Positions 1-6,808 of a DNA stretch of 10,354 bases are shown piece after piece; positions within the stretch are counted from its first letter, which is position 1, and each line of letters opens with the position of its first letter. Origin of the DNA: a bacterium SM23_31 (lineage in GTDB: Bacteria > SM23-31); NCBI GenBank assembly GCA_001304035.1, contig LJUD01000076.1, positions 1-10,354 of the forward strand. Reading direction: 5' to 3'. A model generated the notes under the pieces. That model ran no database searches. It saw nothing but the letters and a program-made list of their open reading frames with translations, and was not told where the DNA came from. The translations under genes were made by a program, and so were the position numbers.

Positions 1-592
1 TTTGTTTTACGGTTTGCAGGTAATATTCAGCCTGATCATGTGCCGGCTCCGCATCATGACAACCCAGGCAGTTGATTTCCGCCCTGCCGGAAACCATCCA
101 CCGCATGTATATATCAAGTGATTCGGTTGAATCGTTTTCACTTATACCGCCGCCGGTGAGATGTCTTCCGAATTTTTCGGTAAACAAGAAAGGCGAAAGC
201 CCAAAGTATTCCGGTTTAAAAGTTCCCGACCAATTACGGTGAGAAAGCGGTACCTGTGTAGCGCTTATGGGGTCGACCAGTACCCAGGGTTCGCCGCGCC
301 GCCCCGGAGAAACTTCAGGGTCGGCTGCATTAAAATGCCAGCCGCCGCTGATAATCCCGTAGTCATGACATTCCAGGCACGTCTGTTTTGGTGAAAAAGG
401 CATTAGTATTCTATCGGAAAGCCTGATTAAAGCGCCCTCTTCATCAAAAAGGTCGAGTAAATGCACAGGAATTGAGCGGCTACCGTCGGGGACGTCGCCA
501 ACTTTCAGCTCCTGCGAAAAACCGGTTCTTACCAGGATTACGAGTATTATTCCAATTGATAAAAGCGCTCGAAAATCAAAATATCTAATCAT
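1..592 (-). CDS. Multihaem cytochrome c, N-terminal part (runs off left edge)
   Basis: The first 197 residues of a periplasmic c-type cytochrome are visible; the C-terminus lies beyond the left edge. Two CXXCH haem-attachment motifs can be read, C72-L-E-C-H76 and C175-L-G-C-H179, so it binds at least two covalent haems. Their wide spacing suggests a larger multihaem protein. Residues 1-27 form a Sec-type signal peptide: basic N-region, hydrophobic core around 10-24, likely cleavage after FSQ. The ATG at 592 is the only start that keeps this signal; an AAGGA about 16 bases upstream is a weak ribosome site. The gene lies 34 bases downstream of the Tat-exported oxidoreductase on the same strand, so co-transcription is likely. 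The probable role is periplasmic electron transfer. A link to the neighbouring dehydrogenases is inference. The exact cytochrome family was not recognised. Confidence 0.85.
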   Translation of the reverse strand, partial: MIRYFDFRALLSIGIILVILVRTGFSQELKVGDVPDGSRSIPVHLLDLFDEEGALIRLSDRILMPFSPKQTCLECHDYGIISGGWHFNAADPEVSPGRRGEPWVLVDPISATQVPLSHRNWSGTFKPEYFGLSPFLFTEKFGRHLTGGGISENDSTESLDIYMRWMVSGRAEINCLGCHDAEPAHDQAEYYLQTVKQ

Positions 593-626
593 TATGTGAA
601 TCCGCAGATCCTTCTGAATATCGGTA

Positions 627-1973
627 TTACAATGTGAATTCATCGTGAGCGAACATGAGCTTTTTGCCTGCTTCAACCGCTTCATTTACCTTTAAGACAG
701 AAACTGCAGTTTCATAACCGATTTCTGCCGGACAATTAAGTTTTTTTGTGCCGCGGACGGCATTAAAGAAATTTTCCAGATGAGGTTTATGATACGGATC
801 GTTGAATACAACCGGAATACCATGCTGGGGAGGAGCAATCGTCTCCCGGACATCAAGTACGAGGGCTTCTTCAAGCAATGTTGTTTCTTCCACAGGCGCC
901 GATACATATCCCATATCAACCCATTTCGTCCATTCGGGCGCTGTTTGTTCGCGATAAATGCCCCCTCTTCCGGCAGATTCGGAAATAAATAGTGTGCCCT
1001 GGTCTCCCATAAAAACTTCGAAATACCCCTGGTTGCTGTTTGTGGTAAGCGTTTGATAAAAAGCCCTGACAATGCCGTCATTAGTCTGAAATTCGTAGAT
1101 TGCCATTACGGTATCATACCATTCGTGGGACTTCCTGTCATAATAATCGGTGCCGCCGCTGGCAATAACGGATACCGGCACAGTTCCTAAAAACCAGCTA
1201 AAAATATCAATCTGGTGAGAACCTAAATCAACGATCGGACCGCCCCCGAGTTTGCGATACCAGCGCCAGTTTCGGAATTGCTCCATGGATTCAAATCCAT
1301 ATTTTTTTAACACTTCCGGTGGTATGGCATAATTTTTAGGCCATCCCAAATCGGGTTGTACCGAACGGTTCCACTGAGCATTGATGGTTGTTATTCTGCC
1401 GAGAATTTTAGCTTCTTTAATTAATCTTTCGTAGCAGTGGATATATCTCGGATTACTTCTCCGCTGGTGTCCTATCTGAAGCAATTTCCCTGTTTCTCTG
1501 GATGCCGATACCATTTGCCGGGCTTTTTCCAGGGAATTGGACATTTCCTTTTCGCAATACACATGGAGCCCCGCATTCATACAACTTATTGCATGTTCGG
1601 CATGCCAGAAATCCGGGGTGGCAATAATAACGGCATCGAGGTCTTTTTCTTGTGCCAGCATTTCAAGGTAATCCACGTATGAATTGACCTCATGTCCATA
1701 TTTTTTCAACAGGCCTGCCGCTCTTTTCTGATTATAATCGGTCCAGATGTCGCAAACAGCCTTGAACCGCAATCCCGGGATCTTCAAGCCGGCATTTAAT
1801 AAAACCTGTCCCTGGGCGCCGGTGCCTAATATTGCTACATTAATATCATCCGGTTTTCTTATAGTTTCCCTGCCATGTGCCATACGCGACATAACTAATC
1901 CTGCACCTGCGGCTGCACTGTAACTCAGAAAACTGCGCCTGTTAATGCATTTATTACTCTTTTTATCATTCAT
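627..1973 (-). CDS. Tat-exported Gfo/Idh/MocA family oxidoreductase (448 aa)
   Basis: A predicted NAD(P)-dependent sugar dehydrogenase of the Gfo/Idh/MocA family, probably periplasmic. The N-terminus has a twin-arginine signal (R12-R13-S-F-L followed by an Ala/Gly-rich hydrophobic stretch to about 34). The Rossmann domain follows, with nucleotide-binding loop G50-T-G-A-Q-G55. The usual EKP motif reads E141-K-E143, so the lysine is kept but the proline is replaced by Glu. The C-terminal substrate domain has the D249-xxx-H253-xx-D256 pattern expected at the active site, inside a GGGPIVDLGSH stretch. Exported members such as Zymomonas glucose-fructose oxidoreductase hold their cofactor tightly and fold before export, which fits Tat. 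An AAAGGGGAA stretch lies upstream of the ATG at 1973. It sits between the isomerase-DUF1080 gene (211-base gap) and the cytochrome gene (34-base gap). Family is secure; substrate is unknown. Confidence 0.92.
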   Translation of the reverse strand: MNDKKSNKCINRRSFLSYSAAAGAGLVMSRMAHGRETIRKPDDINVAILGTGAQGQVLLNAGLKIPGLRFKAVCDIWTDYNQKRAAGLLKKYGHEVNSYVDYLEMLAQEKDLDAVIIATPDFWHAEHAISCMNAGLHVYCEKEMSNSLEKARQMVSASRETGKLLQIGHQRRSNPRYIHCYERLIKEAKILGRITTINAQWNRSVQPDLGWPKNYAIPPEVLKKYGFESMEQFRNWRWYRKLGGGPIVDLGSHQIDIFSWFLGTVPVSVIASGGTDYYDRKSHEWYDTVMAIYEFQTNDGIVRAFYQTLTTNSNQGYFEVFMGDQGTLFISESAGRGGIYREQTAPEWTKWVDMGYVSAPVEETTLLEEALVLDVRETIAPPQHGIPVVFNDPYHKPHLENFFNAVRGTKKLNCPAEIGYETAVSVLKVNEAVEAGKKLMFAHDEFTL

Positions 1974-2060
1974 TGTTTTTCAGTTTTCCCCTTTGTGATA
2001 CTTTTATTACGGTATTTTTTAAATTTTAATTCAAAAGTTAATCATCGGATATCATATATT

Positions 2061-2098
2061 ACCCCCATTCCACCCGCTCGGCAAAGCGGAATGGGGGT
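2061..2098. repeat. Perfect 11-bp inverted repeat hairpin
   Basis: ACCCCCATTCC at 2061-2071 pairs perfectly with GGAATGGGGGT at 2088-2098. The 16-base centre can add a short GCT/AGC pairing at 2076-2078/2085-2087. It sits 87 bases past the stop of the isomerase-DUF1080 gene and before the next oxidoreductase gene. No T-tract follows on either strand, so a classical intrinsic terminator is not supported. An mRNA-stabilising or processing hairpin, or a copy of a genomic palindromic repeat, fits better. Confidence 0.75.
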
Positions 2099-2184
2099 GT
2101 CATCCGTGCTTAAAAATATTGGATCCCGTCTCAAGAAATTAAGAACGCATAACTTAATTTCATGTTTTACAAAATACGGTTTTA

Positions 2185-3645
2185 TTACTTGAGTTCTTTG
2201 ATTTTCAGATTCCGGAACCACAACGGCGAACCATGGTCTTGAAGACCGATAGCTCCCACTCTGGGAAAATCTTTGAGAGCGGTTCTGAACTTGTTCGGTG
2301 TATCGTCGGGATTCTGGCGTGGTTCCGTCCAAAGGTCCAAATCCATATCGATGATCTGAACACCGTTGAGTACTATGTAAATCTTATTATTATTACAGAT
2401 TATCGTGTAATGGTTCCATTCGTTGGCTTTTTTGCCTACATCCCGGCTGGGCGGCATACAATCATAAATACATCCGTTGGAACCGTATTTCCCTCCGTCC
2501 GTCGTTTCGTGAATCTGCACCTCGATGCTTGTCTGTACATAATTACGGGTATCGCCTACCCGGAGGAGAACGCCGCTGTTAGCGCCTTCGGACACCATGT
2601 ATTCCATATCAAGGATATAGTTTCCGTATTTATCGTTCGTGTAGATATTGCCTCTTCCCCGCGTTAAAAGGCCGTCTTCATAAGTCCACGAGCCTTCTCC
2701 CTGTCTGAATTCGCAGTTCGACAAGTCCGGCGCCAGAAGGTCCTTCCATCCGGATGGATTCAACTGTGAGGCGATTTCATTAAAGTACGCTACAGACGGG
2801 CGTATCTCAGGAATGGAATTTTCCCAGTTATACTCGTATTCTATGGAGAAAACACCCTTGAATTCCTGGCGGTACAGCTCGGCAAGCATTGCTTTAACGT
2901 CTCCTTTTCCGGTGCCCCAGATAACATCATGAGCTGAACGGTCGCCAAATTCATTCAGGTCCTTTAAGTGTATACTTATGAGTCTTCCTTCCAGCTTTTT
3001 TAATGCTTCAACCGGATTGACCCCGGAGCGCATCCAGTGACCTGTGTCACCGCAGGCGCCTATCCATTCGCTCCGTCCTTGACAAACTTCCAGCACCCTG
3101 TCCGGATTCCAGTATTGATTAGGAGTTGCATGATTGTGAATCGCAACCTTGATTTTGTATTCCTGGCAGAGTCTGTCGATCATTTCAAATGCTTCTGCGG
3201 GGGGTTCCGATACAATGGTTTCAATGCCCATATCCTTTGCAAAATCAAAAACTCTCCGGCATTCTGCTTCATCATTCGGCAAGCCGACGACACCGTAGTT
3301 AACCAATCTAATGCCGGTTTCCTTTAGTTTTGCTTTTACTTCCTCTCGTAATTCCGCCGGCATTGTATGGCTGAATTGGGCATCGGGATGCTCCGCACTC
3401 AACCGCTGCCTGGGATATGCTTCTATCCAGTCAAGACCGAGCGATGCCGTTTTTTCTACCGCTTCATAAAAAGTAAAACGGTTAAACGTATATGCCTGTA
3501 TTCCGAGCCTCCACCCGTTGTACGCATCGGTTGCCGGATGATAGGTAGTCGGCAACTCCTGGGACGTTTGAGCGTAGGTTACGGCAGCCGCTGCCATTGT
3601 TAGTATGAGTACGGCTAATCTGATGCCATTTTTACTTGTATCCAT
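2185..3645 (-). CDS. Exported sugar isomerase/epimerase (AP_endonuc_2 barrel) fused to DUF1080 domain (486 aa)
   Basis: A two-domain, probably periplasmic carbohydrate enzyme. The start chosen is ATG 3645, because it begins a clean Sec signal peptide (basic residues, hydrophobic core about 10-24, cleavage near TYA25|Q26). An open frame continues upstream to 3729, but a start there would bury the signal. Residues about 46-290 are a xylose-isomerase-like TIM barrel of the sugar phosphate isomerase/epimerase superfamily. Candidate metal or active-site residues are E147, H170, D200, H203, H226 and E269. The metal-ligand Glu usual in the 'FEMHP' position is replaced by His in IHNH (170-172). Residues about 298-486 are a DUF1080 (PF06439) domain, annotated as 3-keto-disaccharide hydrolase, with typical GSWTYEDGLL, EVQIHE and WNHYTI stretches. 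It could isomerise or cleave a 3-keto glycoside made by the adjacent dehydrogenases. Domain calls are firm; the reaction is inferred. Confidence 0.9.
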   Translation of the reverse strand: MDTSKNGIRLAVLILTMAAAAVTYAQTSQELPTTYHPATDAYNGWRLGIQAYTFNRFTFYEAVEKTASLGLDWIEAYPRQRLSAEHPDAQFSHTMPAELREEVKAKLKETGIRLVNYGVVGLPNDEAECRRVFDFAKDMGIETIVSEPPAEAFEMIDRLCQEYKIKVAIHNHATPNQYWNPDRVLEVCQGRSEWIGACGDTGHWMRSGVNPVEALKKLEGRLISIHLKDLNEFGDRSAHDVIWGTGKGDVKAMLAELYRQEFKGVFSIEYEYNWENSIPEIRPSVAYFNEIASQLNPSGWKDLLAPDLSNCEFRQGEGSWTYEDGLLTRGRGNIYTNDKYGNYILDMEYMVSEGANSGVLLRVGDTRNYVQTSIEVQIHETTDGGKYGSNGCIYDCMPPSRDVGKKANEWNHYTIICNNNKIYIVLNGVQIIDMDLDLWTEPRQNPDDTPNKFRTALKDFPRVGAIGLQDHGSPLWFRNLKIKELK

Positions 3646-3780
3646 ATTACACCACTCTTTTTTGATATTTTGCATCTTGTTAAATCCTGTTACCCGCATG
3701 ACCTTTATTAAAAACAGATGGAATGTCACCGGTTATGCTTTTGAAATCATAATACATAATATCCAGTGATATTCTGCAAA

Positions 3781-5250
3781 TTATAAGCTCCAGCCTTCGC
3801 GGTATTCCCTGTGGAGAAATTCGTTTGCTTCCGGCAGGTTGGTTATTTCCATCTTTTCAGTATCCCACTCGAGGATCGTATTACTTCTCTGCGTACGGAG
3901 CGCAGCATTGCCGAGCAGCATGGTTTCAGTAAGCCGCGATGAATAACTGAAATCGGATGTTGACTTTGTACCGGCTTTACAGGCTTCTATCCATTCCGAG
4001 GCTATTCCTGAAGACCTGGGGATAGTCTGTGCAGGTTGTATGTATTCGTTCATTCTTGATTCCGGTATCAATCGCGGGCTGTTGCCGTAACAGTTAAACA
4101 TCAACTTCCCCTTGGTGCCGATGAAAATCCCGCCGCCGTCTGAACTGCACAAGCGGCGTCCTGCTTCAAGTTCTTCGGGGCGGGGCGGCTGTAAGCCTCC
4201 GTCAAACCATATTAATTTTACCGGAGGCATATTTCCTCTGGCAGGAAATGTCCATGTTATCATTGAAGCCAACGGATAGGTTTCTCTTTCGGCTTCTCTT
4301 GACGACATCTTGGAAGATGAAGCCTGAATTGTTGCCGGAGCGTCCAGCTTCAGCGCCCAGAAGGGATGGTCGAGAATATGAGCGCCCATATCGCCTATCA
4401 CGCCTGTTCCGAAATCAAGCCAGCCTCTCCAATTGAACGGGCAGTAGGCAGGATGGTAAGGACGGTAAGGAGCAGGTCCTAACCATGCATCCCAGTTCAA
4501 TGTTTCCGGTACGGGCGGTGTTTCTACAGGCCGTACAATATCTTGCGGCCATATCGGTCTGTTTGTAAAGCAGTGCACCTCATGAACATCACCGATTGCG
4601 CCGTCCCAGATCCATTCATTTATGAGACGTGCGCCTTCACCTGCGTGCCCCTGGTTACCCATTTGTGTTGCAACATTATACTCCTTTGCCGCATTCGCAA
4701 GCATTCTGGCTTCATAAACGGAATACGTCATTGGTTTTTGGACGAAAACATGTTTTCCCATCTTAATTGCCATCATGGCGACGACGGCATGACAATGATC
4801 CGGAATACTGACGGTGACGGCGTCGATGCTTTTTTCCTTGTCAAGCATGACGCGAAAATCACTGTATTTATTTGCCTTCTCAAACAGCGCCACTAAATCC
4901 GGCTCTTGTCTTTGGGGTATTTCTTGTTCCTCCTGTTGTCTGCGTCTTCCTGCCCCGCTTACTCTTCGTTGAGCATAAGACAAAAATTCTTCCATTTTAG
5001 TATTATCGGCATCACACAACGCAATAATATTTTCCGTAGCAACGGCAGATATGTCAGATTGACCCTTGCCCCCGACACCTACGCAGGCGATATTCAGTTT
5101 ATCACTCGGGGCTACCTGGCCGCGGCGGCGACCACCTAAAACATGGCTCGGAACTATCGTAAAGGCAGCAGTTGCAGCAGCGGTTTTACCGATAAAGCTT
5201 CGTCGGGAAATTTCTTTCCCGGATTTTCTGTTCCTACTTCGGCTGTTCAT
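3781..5250 (-). CDS. Tat-exported Gfo/Idh/MocA family oxidoreductase (489 aa)
   Basis: A second exported NAD(P)-dependent oxidoreductase, the first gene of the leftward set. The ATG at 5250 is chosen over an in-frame TTG at 5265 because AGGAGGT lies 6 bases before it. The Tat signal is R16-R17-S-F-I with an Ala-rich core to about 38. The Rossmann loop is G58-V-G-G-K-G63. The EKP position reads Q171-K-P173, a variant I recall as common in large exported members found in Planctomycetota and Bacteroidota. The active-site pattern is G286-D-M-G-A-H291-I-L-D294. Residues about 95-118, between the first Rossmann strands and the KYSDF segment, are an Arg/Gln/Glu-rich low-complexity insertion. A 135-base gap separates it from the isomerase-DUF1080 gene, with no strong terminator. 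The probable role is oxidation of an extracytoplasmic sugar or glycoside; the substrate is not readable. Confidence 0.92.
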   Translation of the reverse strand: MNSRSRNRKSGKEISRRSFIGKTAAATAAFTIVPSHVLGGRRRGQVAPSDKLNIACVGVGGKGQSDISAVATENIIALCDADNTKMEEFLSYAQRRVSGAGRRRQQEEQEIPQRQEPDLVALFEKANKYSDFRVMLDKEKSIDAVTVSIPDHCHAVVAMMAIKMGKHVFVQKPMTYSVYEARMLANAAKEYNVATQMGNQGHAGEGARLINEWIWDGAIGDVHEVHCFTNRPIWPQDIVRPVETPPVPETLNWDAWLGPAPYRPYHPAYCPFNWRGWLDFGTGVIGDMGAHILDHPFWALKLDAPATIQASSSKMSSREAERETYPLASMITWTFPARGNMPPVKLIWFDGGLQPPRPEELEAGRRLCSSDGGGIFIGTKGKLMFNCYGNSPRLIPESRMNEYIQPAQTIPRSSGIASEWIEACKAGTKSTSDFSYSSRLTETMLLGNAALRTQRSNTILEWDTEKMEITNLPEANEFLHREYREGWSL

Positions 5251-5256
5251 TTCCAA

Positions 5257-5262
5257 CCTCCT
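5257..5262 (-). promoter_or_regulatory. Shine-Dalgarno site that fixes the 5250 start
   Basis: On the minus strand this reads AGGAGG, six bases before the ATG at 5250. The alternative TTG start at 5265 would lie upstream of it, so the ATG is the better start. Confidence 0.85.
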
Positions 5263-5283
5263 CAAAATTATACTCGGTTAATT

Positions 5284-5289
5284 ATTATA
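5284..5289 (-). promoter_or_regulatory. Candidate -10 box for the leftward gene set
   Basis: The minus strand reads TATAAT exactly, about 34 bases before the ATG at 5250. A matching -35 is absent at normal spacing, and such hexamers arise by chance in AT-rich DNA, so support is weak. Confidence 0.3.
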
Positions 5290-5337
5290 ATAGCTTGATA
5301 ATCTAAAAAATATAAATAGTTAAATCAATCACACCTG

Positions 5338-5359
5338 ATATGGTTGCTTTTTCCCATAT
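5338..5359. promoter_or_regulatory. Candidate operator dyad, ATATGG-N10-CCATAT
   Basis: A perfect 6-bp inverted repeat with a 10-base spacer lies between the divergent sets, about 90 bases from the leftward start. Its spacing of about two helical turns suits a dimeric regulator. No regulator gene is in the window, and a chance occurrence is possible. Confidence 0.3.
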
Positions 5360-5577
5360 TAAACTCTATCGTCAAGCGTGGAAATATCTATCAAATGAAT
5401 AATCTACAAAAATAGCTGTTTCTTATTAAAATATTTTATTTTATATTAAACTATAAAGAGTTATTATAGAAGCCGGAATGAAAGAAAAACTATGCAAAAA
5501 TATAAGAAATAAATGCTGCTTTGTAAAGGATTATTTTATTAGTGTCTTAACGTAAATAAAACAAATGAGGGTGAATA

Positions 5578-6732
5578 ATGAAAGGAATTCGAGTAGGTTT
5601 AGTCGGATGTGGTTTCATGGGCAAGTCCCACAGCAACGCATATCTTAATGTTGCCAAATTCTTCCCGTTAAAAGCAAAACCTGTAATGAGTGTTATCTGT
5701 GATAAAGACAAATCAAGCGTAAAATCCTTTAAGGAAAACTGGGGGTGGGAAAAATACGAGACGGACTATAAAAAATTATTGAAAAGCGGTGAGATTGACC
5801 TTGTGGATATTTCCACTCCTAATGCAAGTCACAAAGAAATTGCGGTGATGGCTGCTGAAAACGGAATACACATTGCCTGTGAAAAACCCCTCGCAATGAA
5901 CTCGGACGAAGCAAGAGAAATGGTTGACGTTGCAAAAAAGGCAAAAGTAAAGACCATGGTCTGTTTCAATTACAGGAGGGTTCCCGCGGTTGCTCTCGCA
6001 AAACAGCTCATAGATGAAGGTAGAATCGGCAGAATATTTCATATCAGGGCAGTTTATTTGCAGGATTGGATTATTGATCCGGACTTTCCGATGGTTTGGA
6101 GATTCAAAAAAGAATTAGCCGGTTCCGGCGCTCATGGTGACCTGAATGCGCATATCATCGACCTCGCCCGGTATTTAGTCGGAGATTTTGATGAAGTTGT
6201 CGGTATGGATAAGATTTTTATTAAAAAGAGACCGCTCCCTGCCGAAGAAGCAGGTTTAACCGCTCCAGGTAAAAAACAAAAAGGCGAGGTTACGGTGGAC
6301 GATGCTGTCCTGTTCCTGGCAAAATTCAAGAACGGTACGATCGGAAGTTTTGAAGCAACGCGTTTTGCCAACGGCAGAAGAAACTACAATAAATTCGAAA
6401 TCAACGGAAGTAAAGGCTCTATTGTATTCAATCTCGAGCGGTTGAACGAACTCGAGTTCTTCTCAAGCACGGAACCTCAGTACGTGCAGGGTTTTAAGAC
6501 TATTCTTGTCACCGAGCCGGTTCATCCTTACATAAATGCCTATTGGCCCCCCGGGCACATTATTGGGTGGGAACAAACTTTTCTTAACGAGATTTACGAC
6601 ATGTTGGAAGGTATAGCGGAGAATAAAGATGTAACGCCCGGCTTTGAAGACGGGCTCAAATGCCAGCAGGTATTAGATGCCGTAATCAAATCTGCTGAAG
6701 AAAAATGCTGGATTAACGTGGATGAAATGTAA
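5578..6732 (+). CDS. Cytoplasmic Gfo/Idh/MocA dehydrogenase, levoglucosan dehydrogenase-like (384 aa)
   Basis: A predicted cytoplasmic NAD-dependent sugar dehydrogenase; there is no signal peptide. The start is ATG 5578 with GAGGGTG just upstream. The Rossmann loop is G10-C-G-F-M-G15, the intact motif is E102-K-P104, and the catalytic pattern is G187-D188-xxx-H192-xx-D195. Several stretches (FNYRRVPAVALAK at 130-142, YLQDW at 160-164, WRFKKELAGSGA at 174-185, ARYLVG at 197-202) match my memory of bacterial levoglucosan dehydrogenase, which oxidises the C3 hydroxyl of 1,6-anhydroglucose. That supports a C3 dehydrogenase acting on glucose-like sugars or glycosides, though related inositol or glycoside dehydrogenases remain possible. 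It starts the rightward operon, with the isomerase gene 76 bases downstream. Length is normal for the family. Confidence 0.92.
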   Translation: MKGIRVGLVGCGFMGKSHSNAYLNVAKFFPLKAKPVMSVICDKDKSSVKSFKENWGWEKYETDYKKLLKSGEIDLVDISTPNASHKEIAVMAAENGIHIACEKPLAMNSDEAREMVDVAKKAKVKTMVCFNYRRVPAVALAKQLIDEGRIGRIFHIRAVYLQDWIIDPDFPMVWRFKKELAGSGAHGDLNAHIIDLARYLVGDFDEVVGMDKIFIKKRPLPAEEAGLTAPGKKQKGEVTVDDAVLFLAKFKNGTIGSFEATRFANGRRNYNKFEINGSKGSIVFNLERLNELEFFSSTEPQYVQGFKTILVTEPVHPYINAYWPPGHIIGWEQTFLNEIYDMLEGIAENKDVTPGFEDGLKCQQVLDAVIKSAEEKCWINVDEM

Positions 6733-6794
6733 ATCATAACGTGTTAAAATAATCCAAAAATGTATAGATAAATTGAACAACACATAAAATTTAT

Positions 6795-6800
6795 GGGAGG
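6795..6800 (+). promoter_or_regulatory. Shine-Dalgarno site that fixes the 6809 start
   Basis: GGGAGG lies 8 bases before ATG 6809. The in-frame TTG at 6803 is only 2 bases away from it, too close for initiation, so ATG 6809 is chosen. Confidence 0.8.
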
Positions 6801-6808
6801 AATTGTCA

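Larger units (their letters stand above)
5251..5577. promoter_or_regulatory. Divergent intergenic promoter region
   Basis: This 327-base AT-rich stretch separates the leftward and rightward catabolic sets and must hold promoters for both. A perfect TATAAT on the minus strand (forward 5284-5289) is a candidate -10 for the leftward set, but no good -35 sits at 17 bases. For the rightward pair no confident promoter was found in the A/T-rich sequence. A dyad at 5338-5359 could be an operator. No open reading frame or RNA gene is apparent. Confidence 0.6.

Noticed and set aside
161..394. Plus-strand open frame of 77 residues at the left end
   Set aside because: It lies fully antisense to the cytochrome gene, whose reading frame has a signal peptide and two haem motifs.
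3646..3729. Longer N-terminus for the isomerase-DUF1080 protein
   Set aside because: Starting upstream adds 28 residues before an otherwise well-formed signal peptide, so ATG 3645 is preferred.
3758..3773. AATATC-CAGT-GATATT hairpin just past the 3781 stop as a terminator
   Set aside because: The 6-bp stem is nearly all A/T and no T-run follows, so it would be too weak.
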